A DNA stretch of 64,000 nucleotides from Paracoccus albicereus. GTDB taxonomy: Bacteria; Pseudomonadota; Alphaproteobacteria; Rhodobacterales; Rhodobacteraceae. A program made the translations under genes and the position numbers. The notes below the pieces were generated by a model. That model was not told where the DNA came from. It saw only the letters and a list, made by a program, of their open reading frames with translations, and did not search any database. Below, piece after piece: positions 1 to 13,285 of the stretch (its first letter is position 1; every line of letters begins with the position of its first letter). The DNA lies in assembly GCF_024359525.1 (NCBI RefSeq), contig NZ_JAKZEU010000002.1:310001-374000 (forward strand), in the 5' to 3' direction.

Positions 1-25
1 CCCGCCAACCGACCGGAAGTGAGCC

Positions 26-1213
26 ATGCTGCGCCGTCTATCCCCTGAACAGCCCGACCATTTCGAATTCACTGCCGCCAACCGCGAATGGGCCGAGGCG
101 CAGATGACCAAGTTCCCCGAGGGCCGTCAGGCCTCGGCCGTGATCCCACTGCTGTGGCGCGCTCAGGAACAGGAAGGCTGGCTCAGCCGCCCGGCGATCG
201 AGACAGTCGCCGAGATGCTGGGCATGGCCTATATCCGGGTGCTGGAAGTGGCGACATTCTACTTCATGTTCCAGCTGCATCCCGTTGGGCAGGTTGCGAA
301 TATTCAGGTTTGTGGAACGACGACGTGTATGATCTGCGGGTCGGGCGACCTGATCCGCGTCTGCCGGGAAAAGATCGCACCGACACCGCATACCGTGTCC
401 GCCGATGGCAAGTTCAGCTGGGAAGAGGTCGAGTGCTTGGGGGCGTGCACAAACGCGCCGATGGTCCAGATCGGCAAGGATTTCTACGAGGATCTGACGG
501 CCGAGAAGCTGTCGAGCCTGATCGACGCCATCGGTGCCGGGCAGGTTCCGGTTCCGGGGCCGCAGAACGGTCGCTTCTCGTCCGAGCCGGTCACCGGGCT
601 GACCGCCTTGACCGAGGTCCGCTCCGATGATGTCGAGTTGAACGCCAGTGCGGCACGTGCTGTCGAACTGCACGACACGGTCCGGCGGATCGACGGGATG
701 GAGGTTCCGATCCTGACCAAGTGGCAGCGCAGTCCAGATCAGGAAACGCCGCCGAACGAAAACGATCCGAAGGTTCAGGAAGAGGCTGAACGCGCATCCG
801 ACCGCGCGGGCGAGAAAGGGGCCGACGAGGCTGCCACCGCCGATGAGGATCGGATCAAGGGCGAGGGTGAGCGCGAGAACGAGCATTTCGGTTCGGGTCC
901 CGCTTTGACCACGGATTCCCAGCGTGCGCGTCGCCCTGAGAGCCTGGATAACCCGCGCGAAGATAGCCCGACCGATGACCTGAAGCGGATCAATGGCGTC
1001 GATGCCGAGGTCGAGAAAAAGCTGAACGGGATGGGAATCTGGCATTTCGACCAGATTGCCGGCTGGGGGCCGGAAGAACTCGCCTGGGTCGATCAGAACC
1101 TCGAAGGGTTCAGCGGGCGCGCCAGCAAAGATGATTGGGTCGGTCAGGCCGGAAAGCTTGGCGAGACCGAAATTTCACCATCCGATGCAAAGGATGATAA
1201 GACCAGCACATAG
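26..1213 (+). CDS. nuoE: NADH-quinone oxidoreductase subunit E (24 kDa) with C-terminal extension
   Basis: Peripheral-arm subunit of complex I that carries the [2Fe-2S] cluster N1a and lies beside NuoF. The four cluster ligands are visible as C96 and C101 (CGTTTC) and C137 and C141 (ECLGAC). The family core ends near residue 175-230, but this protein is 395 residues. After an acidic, low-complexity linker (about 235-315) comes a compact helix-hairpin-helix-like domain (about 317-378, DDLKRINGV ... WVGQAGKL). The same domain closes the next gene product. An SD-like GGAAGTGAG precedes the ATG. First gene in view of a nuo operon whose nuoA-D would lie upstream of the window. Confidence 0.97.
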   Translation: MLRRLSPEQPDHFEFTAANREWAEAQMTKFPEGRQASAVIPLLWRAQEQEGWLSRPAIETVAEMLGMAYIRVLEVATFYFMFQLHPVGQVANIQVCGTTTCMICGSGDLIRVCREKIAPTPHTVSADGKFSWEEVECLGACTNAPMVQIGKDFYEDLTAEKLSSLIDAIGAGQVPVPGPQNGRFSSEPVTGLTALTEVRSDDVELNASAARAVELHDTVRRIDGMEVPILTKWQRSPDQETPPNENDPKVQEEAERASDRAGEKGADEAATADEDRIKGEGERENEHFGSGPALTTDSQRARRPESLDNPREDSPTDDLKRINGVDAEVEKKLNGMGIWHFDQIAGWGPEELAWVDQNLEGFSGRASKDDWVGQAGKLGETEISPSDAKDDKTST

Positions 1214-1236
1214 CAGCGTCAGGCGGGGGACATCGC

Positions 1237-2091
1237 ATGCCGACCAATGAATGCACCAGGAATTGCTGGATCGCGGGAGCGGTCCTAGGTCTGTTCGTCT
1301 GGATCCTGACCTCTGGCGTCGGCACCATGCGTTGGTTTGAAGGTCTGTTTCTCGCGTTGATCGCGGGCGGCCTGATGGGGGCATTCCTGGTTTGGGCGCT
1401 GTGCAAGGGCCGTTCTGCAGGCGCCGATCACGGTGCCGATCGCAATCGCGCGCGCGCCTCGGCCGCAGGATCGGGCGGCGGTGCCGGGACGACGGTCTCT
1501 GGCGGCGGTTCGCCCGCGAAGGCAACGAGTGTAGCAGCGCCGGCGGTTGCGGCGGGTGTCGCGCCTGCAGCCAAGCCCGTTGCCGCGCCGGCCAGCACAA
1601 CGACGGAAACATCGGAAAAGCCCCCGCAGGAAAAGCAGGCGGACAAACCCTCAGGCCAAACCTCAAGTTCGGCCAGCGAGGCTGCGACGCAAAGCGCGCC
1701 CGAGACCGTCGACGCCGGAACGACGCCCGCCGCAGCGCCGGCGAGCACTGACAGCGAAGCTGGAAGCGGCGCAACCGCACCAGCGGGTGATGGTGACGCC
1801 ACTAAGCCAGCTGCCCGGGCCAGTCGCGCCAAGTTGGCTGACGGTTCCGACAACCTGAAGGAAATCAAAGGGGTCGGACCCAAGCTTGAGAAGATGCTTC
1901 ATGATGAGGGCGTCACCCGCTTCGACCAGATCGCGTCCTGGTCCGATGATGATATCGACCGCTTCGCCGCGAAGATCGGCAGCATGGGAAGCCGTATCCG
2001 CAGCGACGATTGGGTCGCGCAGGCAAAGACGCTCGCTTCTGGTGCAGAGACGGAGTTCTCGCAGCGGGTCGACAAGGGTGACGTGTATTGA
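1237..2091 (+). CDS. Membrane protein with NuoE-tail-like HHH domain
   Basis: 284-residue protein encoded between nuoE and nuoF, with no assigned function. Two hydrophobic segments lie in the first 60 residues (about 9-29 and 35-56). A long Ala/Ser/Pro/Glu-rich linker follows (about 60-200). Residues 205-266 (DNLKEIKGVGPKLEKML ... SDDWVAQAKTL) form a helix-hairpin-helix-like domain that aligns by eye with the NuoE C-terminus, sharing FDQIA and DDWV.QA.KL. Inference: a membrane-tethered protein related to complex I, possibly arising from domain sharing with NuoE. Its location matches one of the unidentified genes known within Paracoccus-type nuo clusters. Confidence 0.85.
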   Translation: MPTNECTRNCWIAGAVLGLFVWILTSGVGTMRWFEGLFLALIAGGLMGAFLVWALCKGRSAGADHGADRNRARASAAGSGGGAGTTVSGGGSPAKATSVAAPAVAAGVAPAAKPVAAPASTTTETSEKPPQEKQADKPSGQTSSSASEAATQSAPETVDAGTTPAAAPASTDSEAGSGATAPAGDGDATKPAARASRAKLADGSDNLKEIKGVGPKLEKMLHDEGVTRFDQIASWSDDDIDRFAAKIGSMGSRIRSDDWVAQAKTLASGAETEFSQRVDKGDVY

Positions 2092-2303
2092 TGGCCGAAC
2101 CTCCGTCGCAGGATGCCGCGCAGATGCGGCTGGTGGCGGTGGTCATCGCCGTCGCGATGGTGCTGTGGCTCGCGGTTCAGTGGGCCGGCGCGCAATATGG
2201 CTGGGCCGGACGCTGGGCCTACCTTGCCGATCTGGCCGCGATCGGCGCTTTTGTGTGGTCGCTGCTGGTGACCTGGCGTATTTGGCGGCGCAGGAACGGC
2301 TGA
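2091..2303 (+). CDS. Small two-helix membrane protein (DUF5337-like)
   Basis: 70-residue protein whose ATG overlaps the previous stop (TGATGG), so it is probably translationally coupled. Two hydrophobic stretches (about 12-33 and 43-62) are separated by a short loop and end in an Arg-rich tail (RIWRRRNG), which suggests a two-pass inner-membrane protein with a cytoplasmic C-terminus. The composition and location resemble the small DUF5337 proteins found in Rhodobacteraceae nuo operons. That name is from memory and not verified. Function unknown. Confidence 0.75.
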   Translation: MAEPPSQDAAQMRLVAVVIAVAMVLWLAVQWAGAQYGWAGRWAYLADLAAIGAFVWSLLVTWRIWRRRNG

Positions 2304-4125
<1,822 letters not shown>

Positions 4126-4129
<4 letters not shown>

Positions 4130-4470
4130 GACGCGCTGCGCTGACCGGCCTGCTGCTGCTGGCGATCGCTGGCTGCGACGAGGCGGCGATGTCCGCATCG
4201 AGTGATCGCGGCACCGTCGTCGAGGCGGGTGGAACCAAGCTCCGGATCACCAAGGGCGAGACGATCGATGCGCTGGCTGACGGCCCGCTGACCATGCTGC
4301 ATGTCGCCAGAGCCGACAGCAAGGCGATCGGTCCCGGCGATGAGGCCGCGGCGCGCGCGGCCTACGCCGCCTATTGCGCCGACAAGGGCGGACCGGGCGT
4401 CGGTGGCGAGGGCTATTTTTCGCAGTTCGGCGGGACGCCCGTCTGGAAATTCGGGGAGTGCGGCGCGTGA
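4126..4470 (+). CDS. Small predicted lipoprotein
   Basis: 114 residues from a GTG start overlapping the previous stop (GTGA). The N-terminus is a lipoprotein signal: RR, a hydrophobic Leu run, then the lipobox LAIAGC with Cys at residue 17. The mature part (about 98 residues) has no motif I recognise and carries three more Cys toward its end ([14 protein letters not shown]). The GTG start is preferred over an in-frame ATG 33 bp upstream because it gives a clean signal peptide and the overlap typical of this operon. Confidence 0.75.
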
Positions 4471-4589
4471 GCGGGCGTGGGCACGCGGCGTCGGCACAGC
4501 CGGTCACGGCGTGCTCACCCCTCCGTGTCGGGCCACGCCTGCCTGGTCGTGCTATGGTTTCCGGCCTTTCCAGACCGGAGAAGATGACG

Positions 4590-5003
4590 ATGAAGCCGAG
4601 CAGAATGCTTTCTACCGCCCTGATCGCAGCCACGTTGGCCGCTGCGACGCCCGCCCTCGCGCTTGAGCCGCTGAGTCAGGAGCGCTACATCAACGACCGG
4701 CTGATCGCGGCGCGCGTTGCCGACCGGATCCGCCGCGAATGTTCCAGCATCGACGCGCGGATGATCTTTGCATTCACCCAGGCGCGCGCGCTGAAACGCT
4801 ACGCACGGGACAAGGGCTACAGCGAAGACCAGATCGAAACCTTCCTCGACAGCAAGGAAGACAAGCAGCGCATCTATGGCATTGCCGAGGATTATCTGGC
4901 ACGGAAGGGTGCAACGGCTGGCAACGAGGACGGCTTCTGCAAGCTGGGGCGGGACGAGATCGCGGCGGGCAGCGTGATCGGCTCGCTGTTGTCGGCGAAA
5001 TGA
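4590..5003 (+). CDS. Secreted DUF5333-like protein
   Basis: 137-residue protein with an N-terminal signal peptide ([19 protein letters not shown], cleavage after ALA near residue 23). The mature part is helical and charged ([19 protein letters not shown] ... [21 protein letters not shown]), with two Cys that could form a disulfide. It resembles DUF5333 proteins of Rhodobacteraceae (recollection, not verified). GGAG at 4577-4580 lies 9 nt before this ATG; an ATG at 4584 is in frame but only 3 nt from GGAG. Confidence 0.8.
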   Translation: MKPSRMLSTALIAATLAAATPALALEPLSQERYINDRLIAARVADRIRRECSSIDARMIFAFTQARALKRYARDKGYSEDQIETFLDSKEDKQRIYGIAEDYLARKGATAGNEDGFCKLGRDEIAAGSVIGSLLSAK

Positions 5004-5047
5004 CGGTCGCGCGGCCCGACCGGGCGACAAGGTAAGGACAAGAGACG

Positions 5048-7069
5048 ATGGCAGAGTTGCGCACGATCAAGATCGACGGTCAGGAAATCGAGGTCGATCC
5101 GAACATGACGCTGATCCAGGCCTGCGAACTGGCCGGGGTCGAGATTCCGCGCTTCTGTTACCACGAACGCCTGTCGATCGCCGGCAATTGCCGCATGTGC
5201 CTGGTCGAGGTCGTCGGCGGGCCGCCCAAGCCCGCCGCCTCCTGCGCGATGCAGGTCAAGGACCTGCGGCCTGGACCCGAAGGCGCGCCGTCCGAGATCC
5301 GTACGAACTCGCCCATGGTGAAGAAGGCGCGCGAGGGGGTGATGGAGTTCCTGCTCATCAACCATCCGCTGGACTGCCCGATCTGCGACCAAGGGGGCGA
5401 ATGCGACCTGCAGGATCAGGCGATGGCCTACGGGATCGACTTTTCGCGTTACCGCGAGCCCAAGCGCGCCAGCGACGATCTGGATCTGGGTCCGCTGGTC
5501 GAAACGCACATGACGCGCTGCATCTCCTGCACGCGCTGCGTGCGCTTCACCACCGAGGTCGCTGGCATCCATCAGATGGGCCAGACCGGGCGCGGCGAGG
5601 ACAGCGAGATCACCACCTATCTCTACGAGACGCTGAACTCGAACCTGCAGGGCAACATCATCGATCTGTGCCCGGTGGGCGCGCTGGTTTCCAAGCCCTA
5701 TGCCTTCACCGCTCGGCCGTGGGAACTAACCAAGACCGAGACGATCGACGTGATGGACGCGATGGGTTCCAACATCCGCGTCGATACCAAGGGTCGCGAC
5801 GTGATGCGGATCCTGCCGCGCAACCACGACGGCATCAACGAAGAGTGGATCAGCGACAAGACGCGTTTCGTCTGGGACGGGCTGCGCCGCCAGCGGCTGG
5901 ACAAGCCCTATATCCGCGAGAACGGCAAGCTGCGCGTGGCGACCTGGCCCGAGGCTCTGGCGGCCGCTGCGACGGCAATGAAGGGCAAGAAGGTCGCGGG
6001 CCTGATCGGCGATCTGGCCCCGGTCGAGGCGATCTTCAGCCTCAAGCGGATGATCGAGGGCCTGGGCGGCAACGTCGAGTGCCGGACGGACGGCGCCAAG
6101 CTGCCCGCCGGCAATCGCGCGGCCTATGCCGGCACCGCCCGGATCGAGGATATCGACAGCGCGGCGATGATCCAGCTTGTCGGGGTGAACCCGCGTCTGA
6201 CCGCGCCGGTGCTGAACGCGCGCATCCGCAAGGCGTGGATTCGCGGCGCACAGATCGGCCTCGTCGGCGATGCGGCGGATCTGACCTACGATTATCACCA
6301 TGTCGGGACTGATCGCGCCGCGCTGGCCAGCCTGTCGGACCTGAAGATCGGCGACGAAACGCGCGAGAAGCCGACGCTGGTCATCGTGGGATCGGACGCG
6401 CTGCGCGGGGATGATGGCGAGGCGGCACTGGCCCATGCGATGCGGCTGGCCGAGAACAGCCAATCCGGCCTGCTGATCCTGCACGATGCGGCCAGCCGTG
6501 TCGGCGCGATGGATGTCGGTGCCGTGACCGAAGGCGGTATCGACGCCGCGCTGGATGGGGCCGAGGTGGTCTACAACCTTGGCGCCGACGAGATCGACGT
6601 GCCGCAAGGCGCCTTCGTGATTTATCAGGGCAGTCACGGGGATCGCGGCGCACATCGCGCCGACATCATCCTGCCCGGCGCCTGCTACACCGAAGAAAAC
6701 GGCCTGTTCGTCAACACCGAAGGCCGCCCGCAGCTTGCCTTGCGGGCGAATTTCGCACCGGGTGAGGGCAAGGAGAACTGGGCGATCCTGCGTGCGCTGT
6801 CGGCCGAACTGGGCGCCGCGCTGCCGTGGGACAGCCTTGCGCAACTGCGTCGGGCCTTGGTCGAGGCCGTGCCACATCTGAGCCATGTCGGGCAGGTTCC
6901 GGAAAACGAATGGCGTGCGCTGGATCTTGGGACGCTGGGCGAGGGCGACTTCACCGTTCCCGAACGAGAGTTCTACCTGTCGAACCCGATCGCCCGTGCA
7001 TCGCCGCTGATGGCGGAACTCGCCACGCTCGCCTCCGAGCGCGCGGCAGAGCCGATGGCGGCCGAGTGA
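5048..7069 (+). CDS. nuoG: NADH-quinone oxidoreductase subunit G (75 kDa)
   Basis: Largest peripheral-arm subunit of complex I. It carries the N1b, N4 and N5 clusters that pass electrons from NuoF/E toward quinone. Ligands visible: [2Fe-2S] C37, C48, C51, C66; N5 H106, C110, C113, C119; and N4 in TRCISCTRC plus IDLCPVGAL near residue 205. The C-terminal two thirds are the molybdopterin-oxidoreductase-like fold, which has no cofactor in this family. 673 residues is the normal alphaproteobacterial length. Confidence 0.98.
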   Translation: MAELRTIKIDGQEIEVDPNMTLIQACELAGVEIPRFCYHERLSIAGNCRMCLVEVVGGPPKPAASCAMQVKDLRPGPEGAPSEIRTNSPMVKKAREGVMEFLLINHPLDCPICDQGGECDLQDQAMAYGIDFSRYREPKRASDDLDLGPLVETHMTRCISCTRCVRFTTEVAGIHQMGQTGRGEDSEITTYLYETLNSNLQGNIIDLCPVGALVSKPYAFTARPWELTKTETIDVMDAMGSNIRVDTKGRDVMRILPRNHDGINEEWISDKTRFVWDGLRRQRLDKPYIRENGKLRVATWPEALAAAATAMKGKKVAGLIGDLAPVEAIFSLKRMIEGLGGNVECRTDGAKLPAGNRAAYAGTARIEDIDSAAMIQLVGVNPRLTAPVLNARIRKAWIRGAQIGLVGDAADLTYDYHHVGTDRAALASLSDLKIGDETREKPTLVIVGSDALRGDDGEAALAHAMRLAENSQSGLLILHDAASRVGAMDVGAVTEGGIDAALDGAEVVYNLGADEIDVPQGAFVIYQGSHGDRGAHRADIILPGACYTEENGLFVNTEGRPQLALRANFAPGEGKENWAILRALSAELGAALPWDSLAQLRRALVEAVPHLSHVGQVPENEWRALDLGTLGEGDFTVPEREFYLSNPIARASPLMAELATLASERAAEPMAAE

Positions 7070-7070
7070 G

Positions 7071-7841
7071 ATGAGGGCGGGACCGTCCTTCCCACGGCCA
7101 GTCCTCGCGGCCAGCGTGCTGGTTTGCCTTGTCCTTGCGGCATGCGGAGATGAGAAACAGGGCGGCCCGTCCGATCGTCCCCCCAGCAAGCCCGATCAGC
7201 TGACCGCGCGCGTCGCGACACCCAATCCCGCCGCTGGCGAGGCGCCACTGACGCTGGCTCGCGTCTCGACCAAGTCGGGCGAGATCCTGATTCTGGAACC
7301 CGATGGTTCGGTGACCACGATGCAGCTCGATTCGCCGGCCGGTCGCGATGCGTTCCGGGTCAGTGAAACACAGATCGCCGCGCTGGAAGGAAAGGTCGAT
7401 CCCGCCATCTTCGCCAAGGGCTTTCCGATGGGGCCGTCCGCACAGGACAAGGCGCTGGAGGAATTCGCGGCCCGGACCCAGCCAGCGCTGCCTGAAATGC
7501 CCGAAGGTGTCGAAATCGACCCTGAGGATTTCCTGGGCAGCCGCGTCGCCCGGCTCAACCCGGATGGTGCCGGCGATCTGGTCGAAGTGACGGCCAATCT
7601 GCGTGAAGGGGTGGACGCGGAAATCGCGTTTTCGTATGCCACCTGCGCGCTGGCAGGTTGGGCGCAGGCACAGGGCGCGCCTTACGGACGCCACGTGCGC
7701 ACCCTGCAGCAGGAGGGTGGGGGCAAATTGCGGATCGGCGCTGCCTTCACGCTGTCACAGGGCAAGCCTCTTGGCTTGCGGGTGATGGAAACGGACGAGA
7801 CCTTGCGCGAATGCAAGGCACGCGGCATTCCGGTCGCGTAA
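7071..7841 (+). CDS. Predicted lipoprotein in nuo operon
   Basis: 256 residues starting 1 nt after the nuoG stop. The signal peptide ends in a lipobox (LVLAAC, Cys near residue 25), followed by a Gly/Asp/Pro spacer. The mature region has a repeated theme of short beta-like stretches (ILILEPDGSVTTMQLDSP) and three widely spaced Cys. I do not recognise a family. It lies between nuoG and nuoH and is presumably anchored on the periplasmic side of the inner membrane or in the outer membrane. Confidence 0.8.
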   Translation: MRAGPSFPRPVLAASVLVCLVLAACGDEKQGGPSDRPPSKPDQLTARVATPNPAAGEAPLTLARVSTKSGEILILEPDGSVTTMQLDSPAGRDAFRVSETQIAALEGKVDPAIFAKGFPMGPSAQDKALEEFAARTQPALPEMPEGVEIDPEDFLGSRVARLNPDGAGDLVEVTANLREGVDAEIAFSYATCALAGWAQAQGAPYGRHVRTLQQEGGGKLRIGAAFTLSQGKPLGLRVMETDETLRECKARGIPVA

Positions 7842-7859
7842 GGAAAGGGACAGGGCATC

Positions 7860-8927
7860 ATGGACGGATTCTGGGCATCGCCCTTGGGCTTTTCCATCAT
7901 CATGCTGGCTCAGGGCCTTGCGCTGATCGCCTTCGTGATGGGATCGCTGATCTTTCTCGTCTACGGCGACCGCAAGATCTGGGCGGCGGTCCAGATGCGC
8001 CGCGGTCCGAACGTCGTCGGTCCCTGGGGCCTGCTGCAGACCTTCGCGGACGCGCTGAAATTCGTGGTGAAGGAAATTGTCGTGCCCGCCGGGGCCGACA
8101 AGTTCGTCTTTTTCCTGGCCCCGTTCCTGTCGATGACGCTGGCGCTGTCGGCCTTCGTCGCGGTGCCCTTCGCGCCCGGCTGGGTGATGGCCAACCTGAA
8201 TGTCGGCATCCTGTTCATCTTCGCCGTGTCGTCGCTGGAGGTCTACGGCGTGATCATGGGCGGTTGGGCCTCGAACTCGAAATATCCGTTCCTCGGCTCG
8301 CTGCGCTCTGCTGCGCAGATGATCTCGTACGAGGTTTCGCTGGGCCTGATTATCATCGGCGTCATCATCTCGACCGGATCGATGAACCTGACCGCCATCG
8401 TCGAGGCGCAGCGGGGCGGACTTGGCCTTCTGAACTGGTACTGGTTGCCGCACCTTCCGATGGTCGCGCTGTTCTTCATCTCGTGCCTCGCTGAAACCAA
8501 CCGCCCGCCCTTCGACCTGCCGGAAGCGGAATCCGAACTGGTCGCGGGCTTCATGGTCGAATATTCGTCGACGCCCTATCTGCTGTTCATGGCTGGCGAA
8601 TACATCGCGATCTGGCTGATGTGCGCGCTGATTTCGCTGCTGTTCTTCGGCGGTTGGCTGTCGCCGATCCCCGGTATTCCGGACGGCGCGTTGTGGATGT
8701 TCCTGAAGATGGTGTTCTGGTTCTGGATGTTCGCCATGGTGAAGGCGATCGTCCCGCGCTATCGCTACGACCAGCTGATGCGGGTCGGCTGGAAAGTGTT
8801 CCTGCCGCTGTCGCTGGCCTGGGTCGTGATCGTGGCATTCCTGGCCCGCTTCCAGGTGCTGGACGGGGCCTGGGCCCGCTGGACCGACGCCGCCCGTGCC
8901 GGCACCGCCACCGTGATTGGAGGATAA
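7860..8927 (+). CDS. nuoH: NADH-quinone oxidoreductase subunit H
   Basis: Membrane subunit (ND1 homologue) that forms much of the quinone cavity at the junction of the two arms. Family signatures are present: [18 protein letters not shown] near residue 38, [11 protein letters not shown], the loop [21 protein letters not shown] near residue 205, and the C-terminal [19 protein letters not shown]. About eight hydrophobic segments. 355 residues, slightly longer than common 345-residue forms because of a Thr/Ala-rich tail. Confidence 0.98.
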   Translation: MDGFWASPLGFSIIMLAQGLALIAFVMGSLIFLVYGDRKIWAAVQMRRGPNVVGPWGLLQTFADALKFVVKEIVVPAGADKFVFFLAPFLSMTLALSAFVAVPFAPGWVMANLNVGILFIFAVSSLEVYGVIMGGWASNSKYPFLGSLRSAAQMISYEVSLGLIIIGVIISTGSMNLTAIVEAQRGGLGLLNWYWLPHLPMVALFFISCLAETNRPPFDLPEAESELVAGFMVEYSSTPYLLFMAGEYIAIWLMCALISLLFFGGWLSPIPGIPDGALWMFLKMVFWFWMFAMVKAIVPRYRYDQLMRVGWKVFLPLSLAWVVIVAFLARFQVLDGAWARWTDAARAGTATVIGG

Positions 8928-8930
8928 GAC

Positions 8931-9101
8931 ATGTCCGAACAGACCATCGCCAGCGCGCTTCGTGCAGCCAGCGAAACCGACAAGGCAGAGTTCGCGCACT
9001 ATCTTGCGCAGCACGCCTTGCCAGGCGTTGGTGACGCCGAGATTCGCGCCATCGTCGCGGCTTTCGATCGGTTCGTCGCCGAGCGTCTGAGGGACAGCTG
9101 A
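8931..9101 (+). CDS. 56-residue small protein between nuoH and nuoI
   Basis: Short ORF with a strong SD (GGAGG, 7 nt before the ATG), filling the gap between nuoH and nuoI. It ends 3 nt before the nuoI ATG. The product begins MSEQTIASALRAASETDKAE and is Ala-rich, probably all helical and soluble. The context (operon gap filled, good SD, GC-rich third positions) supports a real gene. Function unknown. Confidence 0.7.
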   Translation: MSEQTIASALRAASETDKAEFAHYLAQHALPGVGDAEIRAIVAAFDRFVAERLRDS

Positions 9102-10005
<904 letters not shown>

Positions 10006-10009
<4 letters not shown>

Positions 10010-10608
10010 TCACATTCGCCTTCTATCTGTTCGCGATCAGCGTCAGCGTTGCCGGCTTCATGGTCGTCATCTCGCGCAACCCGGTCCATTCGGTGCTGTG
10101 GCTGATCCTGGCCTTTCTGTCCTCGGCGGGCCTCTTCGTGCTGCAAGGGGCCGAGTTTGTGGCGATGCTGCTTATCATCGTCTATGTCGGCGCCGTCGCG
10201 GTGCTGTTCCTGTTCGTCGTGATGATGCTCGACATCGACTTCGCCAAGCTACGCGGGGAATTCGCCCGATATCTGCCGCTGGGCGGTCTGATCGCGCTGG
10301 TCCTGCTGGCACAGCTGGCCATCGGCTTCGGTGCGTGGGAACAGTCCGAACAGGCGGAAAGCCTGCGCTCTGCCATCGCGCCGACAACCACGCACAACAC
10401 CAGCGCCATCGGCACGCTGCTTTACGATCAGTACCTGCTTCCCTTCCAGCTGTCCGGCCTCGTGCTGCTGGTCGCGATGATCGGCGCGATCGTCCTGACC
10501 CTGCGCCACCGTCGCGACATCAAGCGGCAAGACGTGTTGGAACAGATGTACCGCGATCCGGCCAAGGCGATGCAGCTGCGCGACGTGAAGCCGGGGCAGG
10601 GGCTTTAG
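10006..10608 (+). CDS. nuoJ: NADH-quinone oxidoreductase subunit J
   Basis: ND6 homologue in the membrane arm, with five hydrophobic segments. The conserved helix-3 region [20 protein letters not shown] (about 48-68) is intact, and this segment moves during complex I turnover. The N-terminal [13 protein letters not shown]-like block is seen as [15 protein letters not shown]. 200 residues, normal for the family. Starts inside the previous gene's stop (ATGA). Confidence 0.98.
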
Positions 10609-10646
10609 GCGCGCTTGCGGCGCGATACAGGGAAGGGCAAGGACCG

Positions 10647-10721
10647 ATGAGCAGAACCGTGATCGTGGCCGCCGTGGTGATCCTGTTGATCATCCTGTTC
10701 GGCCGCGGCTTCGTCGGCTGA
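10647..10721 (+). CDS. 24-residue hydrophobic micro-protein between nuoJ and nuoK
   Basis: Tiny ORF with a purine-rich SD (GGGAAGGGCAAGGA) just upstream of its ATG. The product begins MSRTVIVAAVVILLIILFGR: a single transmembrane helix with one N-terminal Arg and one Arg near the C-terminal end. It occupies part of an otherwise unexplained 194-bp gap inside a densely packed operon. It may be a small membrane subunit or assembly factor, or a chance ORF. The short length limits certainty. Confidence 0.5.
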   Translation: MSRTVIVAAVVILLIILFGRGFVG

Positions 10722-10742
10722 CGGGCCGAGGGGCAGAAATGA

Positions 10743-11108
<366 letters not shown>

Positions 11109-11112
11109 GACC

Positions 11113-13281
11113 ATGACCACGATCATCCTCTTCGCGCCCCTCATCGGCGCCTTGCTCGCAGGTTTCGGCTGGCGCGTGATGGGCGAGCAAGCGGCTCAGG
11201 TATTGACCACGGGGCTGCTGTTTCTCGCCTGCCTTCTGTCCTGGATCGTGTTTCTGACCTTCGACGGCGAGACGCGGCTGATCCCGCTTTTCGACTGGAT
11301 CGTCTCGGGTGATTTCGTCAGCGAATGGGCGATCCGGCTCGACCGGTTGACCGCCATCATGCTGATCGTGGTGACCACCGTCTCGGCGCTCGTCCACCTG
11401 TATTCGATGGGCTACATGGCCCATGACGACAACTGGACCCATCACGAACATTACAAGGCGCGCTTCTTCGCCTATCTGTCGTTCTTTACCTTCGCGATGT
11501 TGATGCTGGTGACGGCCGACAACCTGCTGCAGATGTTCTTCGGCTGGGAGGGCGTCGGCGTCGCGTCCTACTTGCTGATCGGCTTCTACTACCGCAAGCC
11601 GTCGGCGAATGCGGCCGCGATGAAGGCGTTCATCGTCAACCGCGTGGGCGACTTCGGCTTCCTTCTGGGCATCTTCGGTCTCTTCTGGATGACCGGTTCG
11701 ATCCAGTTCGACGCGATCTTCGACGAGGTTCCGGCGCTGGCACAGCAGCAGATGCACTTCCTCTGGACCGACTGGGGCGTGACCAACCTGCTGGCGGTCC
11801 TATTGTTCATCGGCGCGATGGGCAAATCGGCGCAGCTTGGCCTGCACACCTGGCTTCCGGATGCGATGGAGGGCCCGACCCCGGTCTCGGCCCTGATCCA
11901 CGCGGCGACGATGGTGACGGCGGGCGTGTTTCTCGTCTGCCGCATGTCGCCGCTGTTCGAATTTGCCCCCGACGCAAAGACCTTCGTCGTCATCGTCGGC
12001 GCGACCACCGCCTTCTTCGCCGCGACGGTCGGGCTGGTCCAGAACGACATCAAGCGCGTGATCGCCTATTCGACGTGCTCGCAGTTGGGCTACATGTTCG
12101 TCGCCGCGGGCGTCGGGGTGTATTCGGTCGCGATGTTCCACCTGTTCACGCACGCCTTCTTCAAGGCGATGCTGTTCCTCGGCGCCGGATCGGTCATCCA
12201 CGCGATGCACCACGAACAGGACATGCGCAATTACGGCGGCCTGCGGAAGAAGGTGCCGCTGACTTTCTACGCCATGCTGATCGGTACGCTGGCCATCACC
12301 GGCGTCGGTATTCCGCTGACCCATATCGGTTTTGCAGGCTTCCTGTCGAAGGACGCCGTGATCGAAAGCGCGTGGGCCGGCAATTCCTATGCCTTCGTGC
12401 TGCTGGTCATCGCCGCAGCCTTCACCAGCTTCTATTCCTGGCGGCTCATGTTCATGACCTTCTGGGGCAAGCCGCGCGGCGATCACCACGCCCACGATCA
12501 TGCCCATGAAAGTCCGCGGGTGATGACCGTGCCGCTGGGCGTTCTCGCCGCAGGTGCGATCTTCGCCGGGATGATCTGGTATCAGCCCTTCTTTGGCAGT
12601 CATGACCGCGTGAACCAGTTCTTTGGCATCCACCACGCCGAGGAACACGCGGCAGCCGAGGGTGAGCATGCGGAAGGCGAAGCCGTTGCCGAGGGCGAGG
12701 CTGCCGATGATGGCGAGGCCATCGTGCTTGACGCGCCTGTCGAAGGCGATGCGCCGCCGACCCCGGCAGAGGCCGAAGACCATGGTCCGGGCGATGGCCC
12801 CGTAACCGTGGCAGAGTCAGAGACGCCCGCCGCGATGGGTGGCGCGATATACATGGCGCCCTACAACCACACGCTTGACGAGGCGCATCACGCGCCCATC
12901 TGGGTCCGGGTCTCGCCCTTCTTCGCAATGCTGAGCGGTTTGGCGCTGGCCTGGCTGTTCTATATCCGCAATGTCGACCTGCCGCGCAGGCTGGCCGAAG
13001 CGCAGCCCGCCCTGTACCGCTTCCTGCTGAACAAGTGGTATTTCGACGAAATCTACGACGTGGTCTTCGTCCGTCCCGCGCGGTGGATCGGCCGCACGCT
13101 GTGGTCGGGTGGCGACGGCGCGATCATCGATGGCGCGATCAACGGCGTGGCGATGGGCCTGATCCCGCGGCTCACGCGCTTTGCCGGACGCCTGCAATCC
13201 GGGTTCCTGTTCCACTACGCGTTCGCGATGGTGCTGGGAATCGTGGGTCTGCTGGTCTGGGTGATGATGCGGGGAATGTGA
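11113..13281 (+). CDS. nuoL: NADH-quinone oxidoreductase subunit L with acidic insert
   Basis: Antiporter-like distal subunit (ND5 homologue) with the lateral helix at the C-terminus. Family motifs: [19 protein letters not shown] (about 137-156), [32 protein letters not shown] and STCSQLGYM. 722 residues is long. The extra length is a His-rich stretch ([12 protein letters not shown], about 456-467) and a highly acidic, Ala/Glu/Gly-rich loop (about 510-576) before the last transmembrane segments. Both are in frame and are expected to be solvent-exposed loops. Confidence 0.97.
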   Translation: MTTIILFAPLIGALLAGFGWRVMGEQAAQVLTTGLLFLACLLSWIVFLTFDGETRLIPLFDWIVSGDFVSEWAIRLDRLTAIMLIVVTTVSALVHLYSMGYMAHDDNWTHHEHYKARFFAYLSFFTFAMLMLVTADNLLQMFFGWEGVGVASYLLIGFYYRKPSANAAAMKAFIVNRVGDFGFLLGIFGLFWMTGSIQFDAIFDEVPALAQQQMHFLWTDWGVTNLLAVLLFIGAMGKSAQLGLHTWLPDAMEGPTPVSALIHAATMVTAGVFLVCRMSPLFEFAPDAKTFVVIVGATTAFFAATVGLVQNDIKRVIAYSTCSQLGYMFVAAGVGVYSVAMFHLFTHAFFKAMLFLGAGSVIHAMHHEQDMRNYGGLRKKVPLTFYAMLIGTLAITGVGIPLTHIGFAGFLSKDAVIESAWAGNSYAFVLLVIAAAFTSFYSWRLMFMTFWGKPRGDHHAHDHAHESPRVMTVPLGVLAAGAIFAGMIWYQPFFGSHDRVNQFFGIHHAEEHAAAEGEHAEGEAVAEGEAADDGEAIVLDAPVEGDAPPTPAEAEDHGPGDGPVTVAESETPAAMGGAIYMAPYNHTLDEAHHAPIWVRVSPFFAMLSGLALAWLFYIRNVDLPRRLAEAQPALYRFLLNKWYFDEIYDVVFVRPARWIGRTLWSGGDGAIIDGAINGVAMGLIPRLTRFAGRLQSGFLFHYAFAMVLGIVGLLVWVMMRGM

Positions 13282-13285
13282 AGAA

